Below are positions 50,798 through 59,980 of a stretch of 64,000 nt of DNA, piece after piece (the first letter of the stretch is position 1; each line of letters starts with the position of its first letter). The notes below the pieces were generated by a model. The model saw nothing but the letters and a program-made list of their open reading frames with translations, was not told where the DNA came from and did not search any database. A program made the translations under genes and the position numbers. Source of the DNA: JAUMBM01 sp964645715 (GTDB lineage Bacteria; Bacteroidota; Bacteroidia; Chitinophagales; Saprospiraceae); assembly GCA_964645715.1 (NCBI GenBank), contig CAZYAO010000008.1, forward strand, positions 1-64,000. Reading direction: 5' to 3'.

Positions 50798-52288
50798 CTA
50801 GTCCTCAACCCAGCGCATCGTCCTTTCCACTGCTTTTTGCCAACCTTTGTAGAGCTGCTCACGCCTTGCTGCCTCCATTTGAGGAGAGAAATGTGCATCA
50901 CAGGCCCACTTGTCTGCCAAGTCTTCCACCGTCCAGAAGCCCGCTGCCAGTCCGGCCAGGTAAGCTGCTCCCAGCGCAGTGGTTTCAATAATGCGGGGTC
51001 TTTCCACGGCTGTATTCAGTATGTCGGCCTGAAACTGCATCAATAGGTTGTTGGCACTAGCACCTCCGTCGACGCGCAGACAGTGTATTGGCTGACCGGC
51101 ATCAGATTCCATGGCTGCCAGCACATCGCGCGTTTGGTAAGCAAGTGACTCCAGCGTAGCCCTGATCAGGTGTGACTTATTGACACCGCGGGTGAGACCA
51201 AAGATAGCGCCACGCGCATACATATCCCAATAAGGTGCACCCAGCCCTGCAAACGCAGGCACCACGTAGACGCCATTGGTATCTGCTACCTTCATGGAAA
51301 AAAACTCTGAATCGGGCGACTCGTCAATAATCCTTAGGCCATCGCGTAACCATTGTATAGCGGCACCTGCGATAAACACGCTACCCTCCAGCGCATACTG
51401 AATCTTGTGGTTGAGTCCCCAGGCGATGGTAGTGATAAGACCTGCGCTGGACAGGACAGGCGTATCACCCGTGTTCATCAGCATAAAACAGCCCGTACCG
51501 TAGGTATTTTTGGCCATACCCGCCTGCAGGCAAGCCTGTCCAAACAAAGCCGCCTGCTGATCACCTGCCACACCAGTCACCGGAATGGCTTCTCCCAGCC
51601 ATTCGGGCGCTAGTTCTCCGAAATACGCGTTGGACGGCATCACTTCAGGAAGAACTGACCGAGGAATGCGCAGTGCACTCAGCAGCGGCTCGTCCCATTC
51701 GAGCCGGACAATATTGTACAGCATGGTACGCGAAGCATTGGAATAGTCGGTCGCGTGTACTTTGCCATCGGTAAGCCGATAGATGAGCCAGCTGTCGACC
51801 GTACCAAAACACAAGTCGCCGGCTTCCGCTCTTCTCCTTGCCTCCGGCAGATGATCGAGCATCCAGGCCAGCTTTGTGGCCGAGAAGTAGGCATCGATGA
51901 CCAGGCCGGTATTGCTGCGTACATAGGTCTCCCAACCCGCACTTTTGAGTTGGTCACAGTGCTCGGCGGTGCGACGATCCTGCCATACGATCGCCTTACC
52001 AAGTGGCTGACCGGTATATCGATCCCACAGTAGGGTAGTCTCACGCTGGTTGGTGATGCCCACAGCAGCGATTTCCGATGCCCGGACACCTGCCTGCTCC
52101 ATCACCCTGCGAGCCACGGACAACTGCGTTGACCAAAGTTCTTCGGCATCGTGCTCTACCCATCCCGGTTGAGGATAGTACTGCGTGAACTCTTCCTGTG
52201 CCATGGACACCCACTGCCCCTGCCGGTCAAAAAGAATGGCGCGGGAACTGGTCGTTCCCTGATCAAGCGCGAGGATATATGATTTCAT
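50798..52288 (-). CDS. glpK: Glycerol kinase
   Basis: A 496-residue FGGY kinase, full length, that phosphorylates glycerol with ATP. Motifs: LALDQGTTSSRAILFD, GITNQRETTLLWDRYTG, YGTGCFMLMNTG, AFAGLGAPYWDMYARGAIFGLTRG, RVDGGASANNLLMQFQADIL. The glycerol facilitator and glpD genes are not adjacent. It follows the nnrDE gene by 38 bp on the same strand and may be co-transcribed with it. Confidence 0.98.
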   Translation of the reverse strand: MKSYILALDQGTTSSRAILFDRQGQWVSMAQEEFTQYYPQPGWVEHDAEELWSTQLSVARRVMEQAGVRASEIAAVGITNQRETTLLWDRYTGQPLGKAIVWQDRRTAEHCDQLKSAGWETYVRSNTGLVIDAYFSATKLAWMLDHLPEARRRAEAGDLCFGTVDSWLIYRLTDGKVHATDYSNASRTMLYNIVRLEWDEPLLSALRIPRSVLPEVMPSNAYFGELAPEWLGEAIPVTGVAGDQQAALFGQACLQAGMAKNTYGTGCFMLMNTGDTPVLSSAGLITTIAWGLNHKIQYALEGSVFIAGAAIQWLRDGLRIIDESPDSEFFSMKVADTNGVYVVPAFAGLGAPYWDMYARGAIFGLTRGVNKSHLIRATLESLAYQTRDVLAAMESDAGQPIHCLRVDGGASANNLLMQFQADILNTAVERPRIIETTALGAAYLAGLAAGFWTVEDLADKWACDAHFSPQMEAARREQLYKGWQKAVERTMRWVED

Positions 52289-52326
52289 CTGTAGTGAGGC
52301 TTACATAATTATGGTGAGTATACTTT

Positions 52327-53871
52327 TCACAAGGATGGACCTGCTGAAGGCCGGGAGCCACCCGCCAGCGTGCGAAAAGCTTTTCCTAAAAAATCAATTA
52401 AATCACTAGCAATCAAGCTTTCCTGTCCCCATTCAGCGGAAGCCAGGTCGCCTGCGAGGCCATGCAGATAGACCCCCAGGATGGCTGCATCGGCGGGTTT
52501 GTACCCCCTGGCCAGCAGGCCCGTCAGCAGACCCGTCAGAACATCTCCGGTGCCAGCGGTAGCCATCCCTGCATTACCACTGCTGTTGAAGAACAAATCG
52601 CCATTGGGCAGCGCAATGATGGTATATGCATTTTTCAGGATAATCACCCAGCGGCGCTCGACAGCCTGCTGCCGCAAAAGCCGGATCCGCGCTGTTTCAT
52701 CGGCGGCAGCGCCAAACAAACGTTCAAACTCCTTTGGATGCGGGCTGAGTATAGTGTCGGGCGGCACGAGATCAAGCAGAGAAGGCTTTTGCGCCAGCAT
52801 ATTGAGTGCGTCGGCGTCGAGCACCAGTGGCTTCTTACAATCTTTCAGCAGGCTGCCGAGGGCTGTCAGTGAGGCAGCGTGATCCCCCAGACCGGGGCCT
52901 ACCCCCAAAGCATGAAAAGCGTCCAATGCGGGCACTGTCCACCAATGCGCTGAAGTTGTTTCTTCGCTGACCATAGCCTCCGGCAGTCTGGCCAGCAGCG
53001 GACTGATACCCGCGGTAGGGATGTGTACCGTGAGCAGGCCTGCGCCTGCCCGCAGACAGGCCTCTGCAGCCAGCAGGGCAGCACCAATTTTTCCCCGACT
53101 GCCTGCAATGAGCAGAGCATGTCCCATCGTACCCTTGTGCGAAAAGCGATCCCGTGCCCGCAACATTGCTGCGACGGCCTCTTGGGTCACCCAAAACTCG
53201 TGGCTCTCCAGCTGTGCAAGTGCCTCCGGCAGCAAGCCTATGTTGCCTACCGTCCACTGGCCAGCCAGTCCGCCACAGGAAGGCAGCAGGAAGGAAAGCT
53301 TGGGTAGCTGAAAGCTGAATGTATAGTCGGCCTTCAGCACAGGCCCCTGCGGCAGGGTGTCGACGGGTAGTCCGCTGGGGATATCGATAGCAACGCGTAA
53401 ATTGGGGAGCGTATTGAGCCAGTGGACACAAGCTGCCATTGCCCCCGTGAGCGGGCGATTGAGGCCGGCGCCCATCAGGCCATCGACAACCACCGCATTG
53501 GCCGGGATTGTCGGAAAAGTCTCCGCTGAAAGTATATGCACTGGCAGCCTGTAGTGATGGAGAATCTCCAGTTGCAGCTGCCTGTCTTCGCTGCAGGACT
53601 GGCCGAAATCGGCTAGCCACACCACAACCTCACACCCCCGCTGCAGCAGCAAGCGAGCGGCCGCGAGGCCGTCGCCGCCATTATTGCCCGGGCCGCAGAA
53701 GATGTGCAGCGGCGAGCTGCTCCCTGTGAGCGCATACAGCCAGTCTGCAAAAGCAGCGGCAGCGCGCTCCATGAGCATACGCGAAGAAATGGGCTCGTGC
53801 TCGATGGTATAGGCATCCCAATCCCGGATCTGCCGGGCGGAAAGCAGTTTGACCATGTCTTGTTCTATCAT
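52327..53871 (-). CDS. nnr: Bifunctional NAD(P)H-hydrate epimerase / ADP-dependent dehydratase
   Basis: A 514-residue fusion that repairs hydrated NAD(P)H. The N-terminal YjeF epimerase domain (about 1-215) has CGPGNNGGDGLAAARLL and DGLMGAGLNRPL. The C-terminal ribokinase-like dehydratase domain (about 225-500) has GSRGKIGAALLAAEACLRAGAGLLTV, LSPHPKEFERLFG and GNAGMATAGTGDVLTGLLTGLLA with the catalytic Asp. The length is typical for the fused form. An alternative start is Met6 (MVKLLSARQIRDWD). It lies upstream of glpK. Confidence 0.95.
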   Translation of the reverse strand: MIEQDMVKLLSARQIRDWDAYTIEHEPISSRMLMERAAAAFADWLYALTGSSSPLHIFCGPGNNGGDGLAAARLLLQRGCEVVVWLADFGQSCSEDRQLQLEILHHYRLPVHILSAETFPTIPANAVVVDGLMGAGLNRPLTGAMAACVHWLNTLPNLRVAIDIPSGLPVDTLPQGPVLKADYTFSFQLPKLSFLLPSCGGLAGQWTVGNIGLLPEALAQLESHEFWVTQEAVAAMLRARDRFSHKGTMGHALLIAGSRGKIGAALLAAEACLRAGAGLLTVHIPTAGISPLLARLPEAMVSEETTSAHWWTVPALDAFHALGVGPGLGDHAASLTALGSLLKDCKKPLVLDADALNMLAQKPSLLDLVPPDTILSPHPKEFERLFGAAADETARIRLLRQQAVERRWVIILKNAYTIIALPNGDLFFNSSGNAGMATAGTGDVLTGLLTGLLARGYKPADAAILGVYLHGLAGDLASAEWGQESLIASDLIDFLGKAFRTLAGGSRPSAGPSL

Positions 53872-53980
53872 TCCGATTGCAGGCTGCGTGTAAAATTTAG
53901 GGCTAAGTTAACGGTTTGTCGATTTATTTGTTAGATATTTAGGCAAATAGCCTGATTTTTGCACGCAAATACAAATAGAC

Positions 53981-55237
53981 ATGATTAAAAAACTTTGGAT
54001 TGTCGTATTGGCCATAACTGCCCTTTTTCAATCGGTTATACAGGCCGACTATCTTGCAGCGCAGACAGTTGTCAGTCCGTTGCAGCAAATAAAAGCCGAT
54101 GTCGTCTACCTCTCCTCTGATTACCTTGAAGGACGCGAAGCAGGCACACAGGGCGAAAAGCTGGCTGCCGACTACATTGCCTGGCGGTTTGCCCAAATAG
54201 GGCTGCAGCCCCGGGGGCATGAAGGCAGCTGGTTTCATGAGTTTGATTTCAACTTTAACACCAACCCGCATGCGCAGGGCGGCGAAGCGCGCACTGGCCG
54301 CAATGTGGTAGGTTTCATTGACAATGGAGCTCCTACGACTGTGGTAATTGGTGCCCACTACGACCACCTGGGCTATGGTGCCTTTGGTTCCCTGTACACA
54401 GGCGACCCTGCCATACACAACGGTGCCGATGACAATGCCAGTGGAGTAGCTGCTATGCTGCGCATCGCAGAGTACCTGAAGCAAAGCGGCACTGCCAAAT
54501 CGAACAACTACCTGTTCCTTGCTTTTTCGGCTGAGGAACTCGGTCTGGTAGGATCCAAGAAATGGGTCAACGATCCGACGCTTGCGCTGGGCGGCATCAA
54601 CTATATGTTTAACCTTGACATGGTTGGAAGGCTCAATGCAGAAAAATCGCTGCTGATCACCGGCACGGGTACCAGTCCCAGCTGGGCACCGATACTTGCG
54701 CAACTCAAAGTAGCAGACATCCAGATCCGCACCAGCGAATCGGGTGTAGGTCCTTCCGACCATACCTCCTTCTACCTCCAGAACATGCCCGTGCTCAGCT
54801 TTTTTACAGGACAGCACAGCGACTACCACAAGCCGGTCGACGATGCTCACCTGATCAACTACCAGGGTATTTACGACATCACGCAGCTGGCCGTTGCCAT
54901 TATTGAGCAGACCAGCCAGGCGGGCAAGCTTGCTTTCACACCTACCAAGGATGAAAACGAGAATAAGCAGGCGGCACGCTTTAAGGTAAGTCTGGGTGTG
55001 ATGCCCGACTACGTTTACGGCGGTAAAGGGCTTAGAGTCGACAGTGTCATTGAAGGCCGGGTTGGTGCCAAAGCGGGCATAAAAGCCGGTGATATCATTG
55101 TAAAGCTGGGCGACAAAGAGATCAGCGACATCTATACGTACATGGAAGGACTTGCCTCCTTTCAGACAGGCAACGCCACCACCGTCATCGTAAAAAGAGG
55201 TGAGGCGGAGATTAGTATGCCTGTGAAGTTTGAATAG
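53981..55237 (+). CDS. M28 family aminopeptidase with C-terminal PDZ domain
   Basis: 418 residues, secreted (signal WIVVLAITALFQSVIQA). The M28 zinc site is complete: IGAHYDHLGYG (His, Asp), NGADDNASGVAAML (bridging Asp), AFSAEELGLVGSKKW (catalytic Glu and ligand Glu), NLDMVGRL (Asp) and the HxSDYHKP segment with the last His. Residues 335-418 form a PDZ domain (LGVMPDYVYGGKGLRVDSVIEGRVGAKAG...). The protein probably trims peptides in the periplasm or outside the cell. The downstream region carries strong hairpins and then cdsA. Confidence 0.95.
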   Translation: MIKKLWIVVLAITALFQSVIQADYLAAQTVVSPLQQIKADVVYLSSDYLEGREAGTQGEKLAADYIAWRFAQIGLQPRGHEGSWFHEFDFNFNTNPHAQGGEARTGRNVVGFIDNGAPTTVVIGAHYDHLGYGAFGSLYTGDPAIHNGADDNASGVAAMLRIAEYLKQSGTAKSNNYLFLAFSAEELGLVGSKKWVNDPTLALGGINYMFNLDMVGRLNAEKSLLITGTGTSPSWAPILAQLKVADIQIRTSESGVGPSDHTSFYLQNMPVLSFFTGQHSDYHKPVDDAHLINYQGIYDITQLAVAIIEQTSQAGKLAFTPTKDENENKQAARFKVSLGVMPDYVYGGKGLRVDSVIEGRVGAKAGIKAGDIIVKLGDKEISDIYTYMEGLASFQTGNATTVIVKRGEAEISMPVKFE

Positions 55238-55262
55238 TGGCCTGTGGTTTCGGCAAATTCGC

Positions 55263-55270
55263 TACCTTTG
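55263..55270 (+). promoter_or_regulatory. -7 box TACCTTTG for cdsA
   Basis: An exact TAnnTTTG, 173 bp before the cdsA ATG at 55436, giving a leader of about 160 nt that contains the large hairpin. Confidence 0.55.
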
Positions 55271-55356
55271 CCGTAGAAATAACTATGCTACCATAGCGAG
55301 TCGGCTGTTTTGGCCCTGAATGGCTTCGTATTTTTTTTAAAAAAAACATACGGCCA

Positions 55357-55402
55357 TTCAAAGCGTTTTGGGGCAGCCAGGGCTGCCCCAAAACGCTTTG
55401 AA
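55357..55402 (+). promoter_or_regulatory. Perfect 22-bp stem hairpin in the cdsA leader
   Basis: The two arms 55357-55378 and 55381-55402 are exactly complementary, with only 2 nt between them. It lies after the -7 box at 55263 and 33 bp before the ATG. A second imperfect inverted repeat (T8A8 core, GAATGGC/GCCATTC arms) lies just upstream at about 55316-55358. It is either an attenuator of cdsA or a terminator for the M28 gene. Confidence 0.7.
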
Positions 55403-55435
55403 CCAGCCATCGCGCAAAAAACTGAACCAGGTATC

Positions 55436-56272
55436 ATGCAGGAGCTGGCAAGGCGAACAGCGACAGGTGTCGTTTTCGTATTGGTGATGATTACAGGTAT
55501 TTACTCAGGACGCTGGGGCTACAGCCTGCTGTTTACGGCCGTCACCAGCCTGTCGCTGTGGGAATTTCTGTACCTTGTACTTGACCGCAAATCGCGGCGA
55601 GACCGCATTCGCAAAGCATTGGGGTTATTGCTGGGGATTGTCCCCTTTGCTCACAGTCTGGTATTGCAGCTCGACATTATCAATGACCCCATAGATTTTG
55701 TGATCATCACATCCATTCTCTACTCTCCGTTGGTATTTGGTGCTTTTGTTTACGAACTATTTATGGCCTCGGAAAAACCGTTTGTCAATCTGGCTTTTCT
55801 GATGCTGGGTGTGTTTTATATAGGTATACCCTTTGGGCTGCTCAATTTTGTGGCCATACACCAGGGCATGTATCTTCCCAATATTGTGATGGGTCTGCTG
55901 TTGCTCATCTGGGCCAATGATTCGGGTGCTTACATTATAGGATCGCGCTGGGGCAGGCACCTGCTGCTGCCCCGCATAAGCCCCAAGAAAACATGGGAGG
56001 GCACGCTGGGCGGCTTACTGTTTACGCTATTGACGGCCTTCCTTTTACACCTGTTTTTTCTGGAGTTGCGGCTCATTGACTGGCTGGTGCTGGCAGGCAT
56101 CATTGCCGTCTTTGGCAGCATAGGAGATTTGGTAGAAAGCATGCTCAAGCGCAGCCTGTCGGTCAAGGATTCGGGAAAAATCCTGCCGGGGCACGGGGGC
56201 ATGCTCGACCGATTTGATGGTCTGATTTTTTCGCTCCCGTATGCTACAGCCTATTTGCTGTGGATCCGCTAA
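55436..56272 (+). CDS. cdsA: Phosphatidate cytidylyltransferase
   Basis: Makes CDP-diacylglycerol from phosphatidate and CTP. 278 residues from the ATG at 55436; the longer frame to 55310 would translate the hairpin. Several transmembrane helices lead into the CdsA signature (LLLIWANDSGAYIIGSRWGRH, PRISPKKTWEGTLGG) and the terminal GDLVESMLKRSLSVKDSGKILPGHGGMLDRFDGL with the metal-binding Asp residues. It is 12 bp before the M20 amidohydrolase gene, so they share a transcript. Confidence 0.96.
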   Translation: MQELARRTATGVVFVLVMITGIYSGRWGYSLLFTAVTSLSLWEFLYLVLDRKSRRDRIRKALGLLLGIVPFAHSLVLQLDIINDPIDFVIITSILYSPLVFGAFVYELFMASEKPFVNLAFLMLGVFYIGIPFGLLNFVAIHQGMYLPNIVMGLLLLIWANDSGAYIIGSRWGRHLLLPRISPKKTWEGTLGGLLFTLLTAFLLHLFFLELRLIDWLVLAGIIAVFGSIGDLVESMLKRSLSVKDSGKILPGHGGMLDRFDGLIFSLPYATAYLLWIR

Positions 56273-56284
56273 ATCAGCCTTGGT

Positions 56285-57508
56285 ATGCGCCAACCGACCA
56301 GCAGTAACCTGATTGAATATTTGCAGGATGCGTCGCATGCCCTGCAGGGAGAAGTAGTTGGCATCCGCCGCCACCTGCACCAATACCCCGAGTTGTCGTT
56401 TGAAGAGCGAGCGACCGCCGCATACATTGCCAGCTGGCTTAGCCGCTGGCAGATACCTTTCAAAGCAGGGGTGGGGGGGTATGGTCTGGTAGCGCTCATT
56501 GAGGGGCAGGCGGGCAAGGGTGCCTGTGTAGCACTGCGGGCAGACATGGATGCACTGCCCATTGAAGAGGCCAACACAACGGACTATCGGTCGCGGCACA
56601 CAGGAGTCATGCACGCCTGCGGGCACGATGTGCATACAGCCAGCCTGTTGGGAGCTGCCAGGCTGCTGCAGCAGCTGCGGCAGCATTTTTGCGGCAGCAT
56701 AAAGCTGCTTTTTCAGCCTGCTGAGGAAAAAACGCCTGGCGGCGCCAGCCTGATGATACGCGATGGCGCCCTGCAGGCGCCCGCGCCTGCAGCCATCATA
56801 GGGCAGCATGTACATCCGCCATTGGCCTGCGGACAAGTTGGCTTCAGGCCGGGTATTTTCATGGCTTCTACCGATGAAGTATACCTGCGCGTACAGGGGC
56901 GGGGCGGGCACGGGGCCATTCCGCAGGATACTATTGACCCCATCGCCATCACCGCACAAATCATCACCGCCCTGCAGCAACTGGTAAGCCGTCGGGCCGA
57001 CCCTACGATACCCAGTGTGCTGACCTTTGGGCATATTGCCTCTACTGGCGGTTCCACCAATGTCATCCCCCGGGAGGTCAGGCTCAAAGGTACCTTCCGC
57101 ACACTCGATGAGCCCTGGCGGTCGGAAGCCCACCGCCTGATGCAGCAAATGGCCGAAGGCATTGCTGCCGCCATGGGAGCGCAGGCCGAACTCACCATAG
57201 ATAAGGGTTACCCTTTTTTAAAAAATGACGAGCAGCTTACGGCCCGGCTGCGCAGCAGCGCCTGTGCGTATCTGGGCGACGACAAGGTCGTCGAGCTCCC
57301 CATCCGCATGACGGGCGAAGATTTTGCCTGGTACACGCATGAACTGCCCGGATGCTTTTACCGGCTTGGCACCGGTAATCCGGCCAAAGGTATTGTGTCG
57401 CAGGTGCATACAGACACCTTTGACATCGATGAGGACTGCTTCAATCACAGCACAGGCCTCATGGCATGGCTTGCCTTGCAGGAACTTAATTATCGCAATC
57501 TGGGTTGA
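56285..57508 (+). CDS. M20 family amidohydrolase (hippurate/IAA-amino-acid hydrolase type)
   Basis: A 407-residue dimetal amidohydrolase that cleaves N-acyl amino acids or similar amides. Motifs: IRRHLHQYPELSFEERATAAYI, ALRADMDALPIEEAN, HACGHDVHTASLLGAA (metal ligands), FQPAEEKTPGGASLMI (catalytic Glu) and MTGEDFAWYTHELPGCFYRLG. It is full length and starts 12 bp after cdsA. The substrate is unknown; dipeptide or N-acetyl-amino acid hydrolysis is most likely. Confidence 0.94.
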   Translation: MRQPTSSNLIEYLQDASHALQGEVVGIRRHLHQYPELSFEERATAAYIASWLSRWQIPFKAGVGGYGLVALIEGQAGKGACVALRADMDALPIEEANTTDYRSRHTGVMHACGHDVHTASLLGAARLLQQLRQHFCGSIKLLFQPAEEKTPGGASLMIRDGALQAPAPAAIIGQHVHPPLACGQVGFRPGIFMASTDEVYLRVQGRGGHGAIPQDTIDPIAITAQIITALQQLVSRRADPTIPSVLTFGHIASTGGSTNVIPREVRLKGTFRTLDEPWRSEAHRLMQQMAEGIAAAMGAQAELTIDKGYPFLKNDEQLTARLRSSACAYLGDDKVVELPIRMTGEDFAWYTHELPGCFYRLGTGNPAKGIVSQVHTDTFDIDEDCFNHSTGLMAWLALQELNYRNLG

Positions 57509-57755
57509 TTTGCAGAGCGTCTGTTAGGGGGTGTCTCGCAAGGTTTTTGAGCGGCCACAGCCGCTGAAGCGTACTTCCGTATCTGGCTATCCTTTAAAAG
57601 GCAAGGGATTACTAATGAGGTAACCCTTTTTACCGGCTACAAAGCCAGCGGCGCAACACTGTCAAAAGAAATATAGCTGCAAATAGCCTTTGCACGGTAG
57701 CAGGCTGACGACCAAAAAGTAGTATCTTCGCGCCAAATTTTTAGTAAGTAACTGT

Positions 57756-59684
57756 ATGATTACGGTAAATGAAGTGTACGTTCAGTATGGAGACCGCATA
57801 CTGCTCAACAAGATTAATCTCGTCATTGGTGAGCGGGATCGCATAGGCCTTGTCGGGCGCAACGGGGCAGGTAAATCAACCCTGCTCAAAATTATTGCAG
57901 GACACATCCGCCCTGACAGCGGCAATATCAATCGGCCGGCCAATACAACGCTTGGGTTTTTGCACCAGGAGATGAATATACCCAAGGGTAAGACGGTCAT
58001 GGCGGAGACGCTGACGGCTTTTGAGGAGGTCAAAAAAATGGAAGCGCGGATTAATGCACTGCATGAGGAGATGGAAACGCGCACCGATTATGAGAGTGAT
58101 GCCTACCATCAGCTAATCGATGAGTACACCTCACTCAACGATCGGTATGCGCTCATTGGCGGTATTACGATGCAGGCTGACGCGGAGAAGGTTCTGAAAG
58201 GGTTAGGTTTCAAGCAAAGTGATTTCGGACGGCTGACGGATGAGTTCAGTGGTGGCTGGCAGATGCGCATCGAGCTTGCCAAGATGCTGTTGCAAAAGCC
58301 TGACTACCTGCTGCTGGACGAACCTACCAACCACCTCGATATCGAGTCTATCCTGTGGCTGGAAGATTTTCTGCAGGACTATCCGGGTGCCATTATTGTC
58401 ATCTCCCACGACAAACAATTTCTGGACAATGTCACCAAGCGCACCATTGAGGTAGAGCTGGGGAAAGTGTTTGACTACAAGGCTGCGTACAGTGCTTACG
58501 TGCACCTGCGTGCGGAGCGTCGTGAAAAATTGCAGTCGGCATACGAAAACCAGCAGCGAGTCATTGCTGATAAAGAACGCACCATCAACCGGTTTATGGC
58601 CAAAGCCAATAAGACCAAGATGGCGCAGTCTATGCAAAAGCAGCTCAATAAAATTGAGCGTATAGAGCTTGACGAAGCGGACGTAGCTGCTATGAACCTG
58701 CGGTTTCCACCGGCACCACGGGCGGGTGCCGTTGTCATTGAGGCGCGTCAGTTGTCGAAAAGCTACGGACAACTTCCGGTGCTTGACAAAGTTGACTTCA
58801 AAATCGAGCGGGGTGAGCGGGTTGCGTTTGTAGGGCAAAACGGGCAGGGCAAGACGACGCTGGCCAAGATCATTGTCAATCAGTTGTCTTCCACCGGGGG
58901 TGAGCTGGTACCCGGCCACAATCTACAGATTGGCTATTACGCCCAGAATCAATCTGATACCCTTGACGGAAAAATGACCTTGTTGGAGACGATGGAAAAA
59001 TTTTCGCCCCCGGAGATGCGTACGCGCCTGCGGGCCATCCTTGGTGCCTTCCTGTTTAGCGGCGAGGACTCCGATAAGAAGGTTTCCGTACTCTCGGGCG
59101 GCGAACGTGCACGGCTGGCGCTGGCCTGTCTGCTGCTGCGTCCGTTCAATCTGCTTGTACTCGACGAACCTACCAACCACCTTGACATCATTTCGAAGGA
59201 TGTACTCAAAGAGGCTATCCGTTCGTATGACGGAGCGCTTATTGTCGTGAGCCACGACCGGGAATTTCTGGCAGGCCTGACCGACAGGACGGTTGAGTTC
59301 AGAGACCGGCAGTTGTTCAACTACTTGGGGGATGTCAACTTCTTCCTTGAAAAGCGCGCAATGAACAACATGCGGGAGATTGAACTGGGAACCAATAATA
59401 AGCAAGTACCCGAGGCTGAACAGCCGTTGGTTCGGCTCCCTTTATCCTATGAGGACCGGAAAAAATTGCAGCGGGTGGTCGGCAATGCGGAGCGAAAGAT
59501 AGAGCAGCTGGAGTCTGAGATTGCACGTTTTGAAAGCAGAATGGCCGCCGCTGATTTTTTTACGGCTAAGGACATGCAACAAGTTGTTGACCAGCACCAA
59601 ATGAAAAAGAAGGAGCTTGAAAAGGCTATGGAGGAGTGGGAGCTGGCTCAGCTGGAGTTAGAACAGGCGGGCGGAGCTGTGTGA
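57756..59684 (+). CDS. ABC-F family ATPase
   Basis: A 642-residue soluble protein with two nucleotide-binding domains and no membrane helices. Walker A GRNGAGKST and GQNGQGKTT; signatures EFSGGWQMRIELAK and LSGGERARLALACLLL; Walker B LLLDEPTNHLDIES and LVLDEPTNHLDIIS. A charged helical P-site tRNA-interaction linker (ERREKLQSAYENQQRVIADKERTINRF) separates them, and a C-terminal coiled coil follows. It acts on the ribosome (EttA/Uup-type translation factor); the exact subclass, close to Uup/YdiF, is uncertain. A near -7 box (TATCTTCG, 57723-57730) lies 26 bp upstream. Confidence 0.95.
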   Translation: MITVNEVYVQYGDRILLNKINLVIGERDRIGLVGRNGAGKSTLLKIIAGHIRPDSGNINRPANTTLGFLHQEMNIPKGKTVMAETLTAFEEVKKMEARINALHEEMETRTDYESDAYHQLIDEYTSLNDRYALIGGITMQADAEKVLKGLGFKQSDFGRLTDEFSGGWQMRIELAKMLLQKPDYLLLDEPTNHLDIESILWLEDFLQDYPGAIIVISHDKQFLDNVTKRTIEVELGKVFDYKAAYSAYVHLRAERREKLQSAYENQQRVIADKERTINRFMAKANKTKMAQSMQKQLNKIERIELDEADVAAMNLRFPPAPRAGAVVIEARQLSKSYGQLPVLDKVDFKIERGERVAFVGQNGQGKTTLAKIIVNQLSSTGGELVPGHNLQIGYYAQNQSDTLDGKMTLLETMEKFSPPEMRTRLRAILGAFLFSGEDSDKKVSVLSGGERARLALACLLLRPFNLLVLDEPTNHLDIISKDVLKEAIRSYDGALIVVSHDREFLAGLTDRTVEFRDRQLFNYLGDVNFFLEKRAMNNMREIELGTNNKQVPEAEQPLVRLPLSYEDRKKLQRVVGNAERKIEQLESEIARFESRMAAADFFTAKDMQQVVDQHQMKKKELEKAMEEWELAQLELEQAGGAV

Positions 59685-59700
59685 CAACTGAGTCCGTTAT

Positions 59701-59734
59701 TGCCTTTTTGATTTTTGGAAAAACCAAAAAGGCA
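59701..59734. terminator. Hairpin after the ABC-F gene
   Basis: A 10-bp outer stem and 5-bp inner stem with one A/C mismatch on the plus strand (G-U on the minus strand) and a 2-nt turn, beginning 17 bp past the ABC-F stop. Confidence 0.65.
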
Positions 59735-59743
59735 GTATTGAAA

Positions 59744-59787
59744 CAGAAAGGCTCTCTTGCGGCATTAGTCGCAAGAGAGCCTTTCTG
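59744..59787 (-). terminator. Hairpin terminator for tRNA-Arg
   Basis: A perfect 18-bp stem (59744-59761 with 59770-59787) and an 8-nt loop, 20 bp beyond the 3' end of the minus-strand tRNA. Confidence 0.75.
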
Positions 59788-59806
59788 TTGGTTGTGGACA
59801 AGAGAG

Positions 59807-59880
59807 TGATCCCGACAGGATTCGAACCTGTGACCTACTGATTAGAAGTCAGTTGCTCTATCCAACTGAGCTACGGGACC
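59807..59880 (-). tRNA. tRNA-Arg (anticodon UCU)
   Basis: 74 nt on the minus strand. Acceptor stem GGTCCCG/CGGGATC with one G-U pair and discriminator A; D-arm TAGCTCAGTTGGATAGAGCA; anticodon stem ACTGA/TCAGT with loop CTTCTAA; T-arm GGTTCGAATCC. CCA is not encoded. It reads AGA codons and, by wobble, AGG. Confidence 0.97.
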
Positions 59881-59924
59881 TGTTCGTGTATGACTGCAAC
59901 GAGTCGCTATCGCACAAAGCGCCG

Positions 59925-59932
59925 CAAAGGTA
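59925..59932 (-). promoter_or_regulatory. -7 box TACCTTTG for tRNA-Arg
   Basis: An exact TAnnTTTG on the minus strand, 45 bp before the mature tRNA 5' end. Confidence 0.6.
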
Positions 59933-59980
59933 GTATATTTCTCTTATTCATACAATAGGCACCAAGCGCCGGGCGGTTTT

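Noticed and set aside
55310..55435. N-terminal extension of CdsA
   Set aside because: It would translate a perfect 22-bp hairpin and lacks similarity to CdsA. The ATG at 55436 gives the expected first helix.
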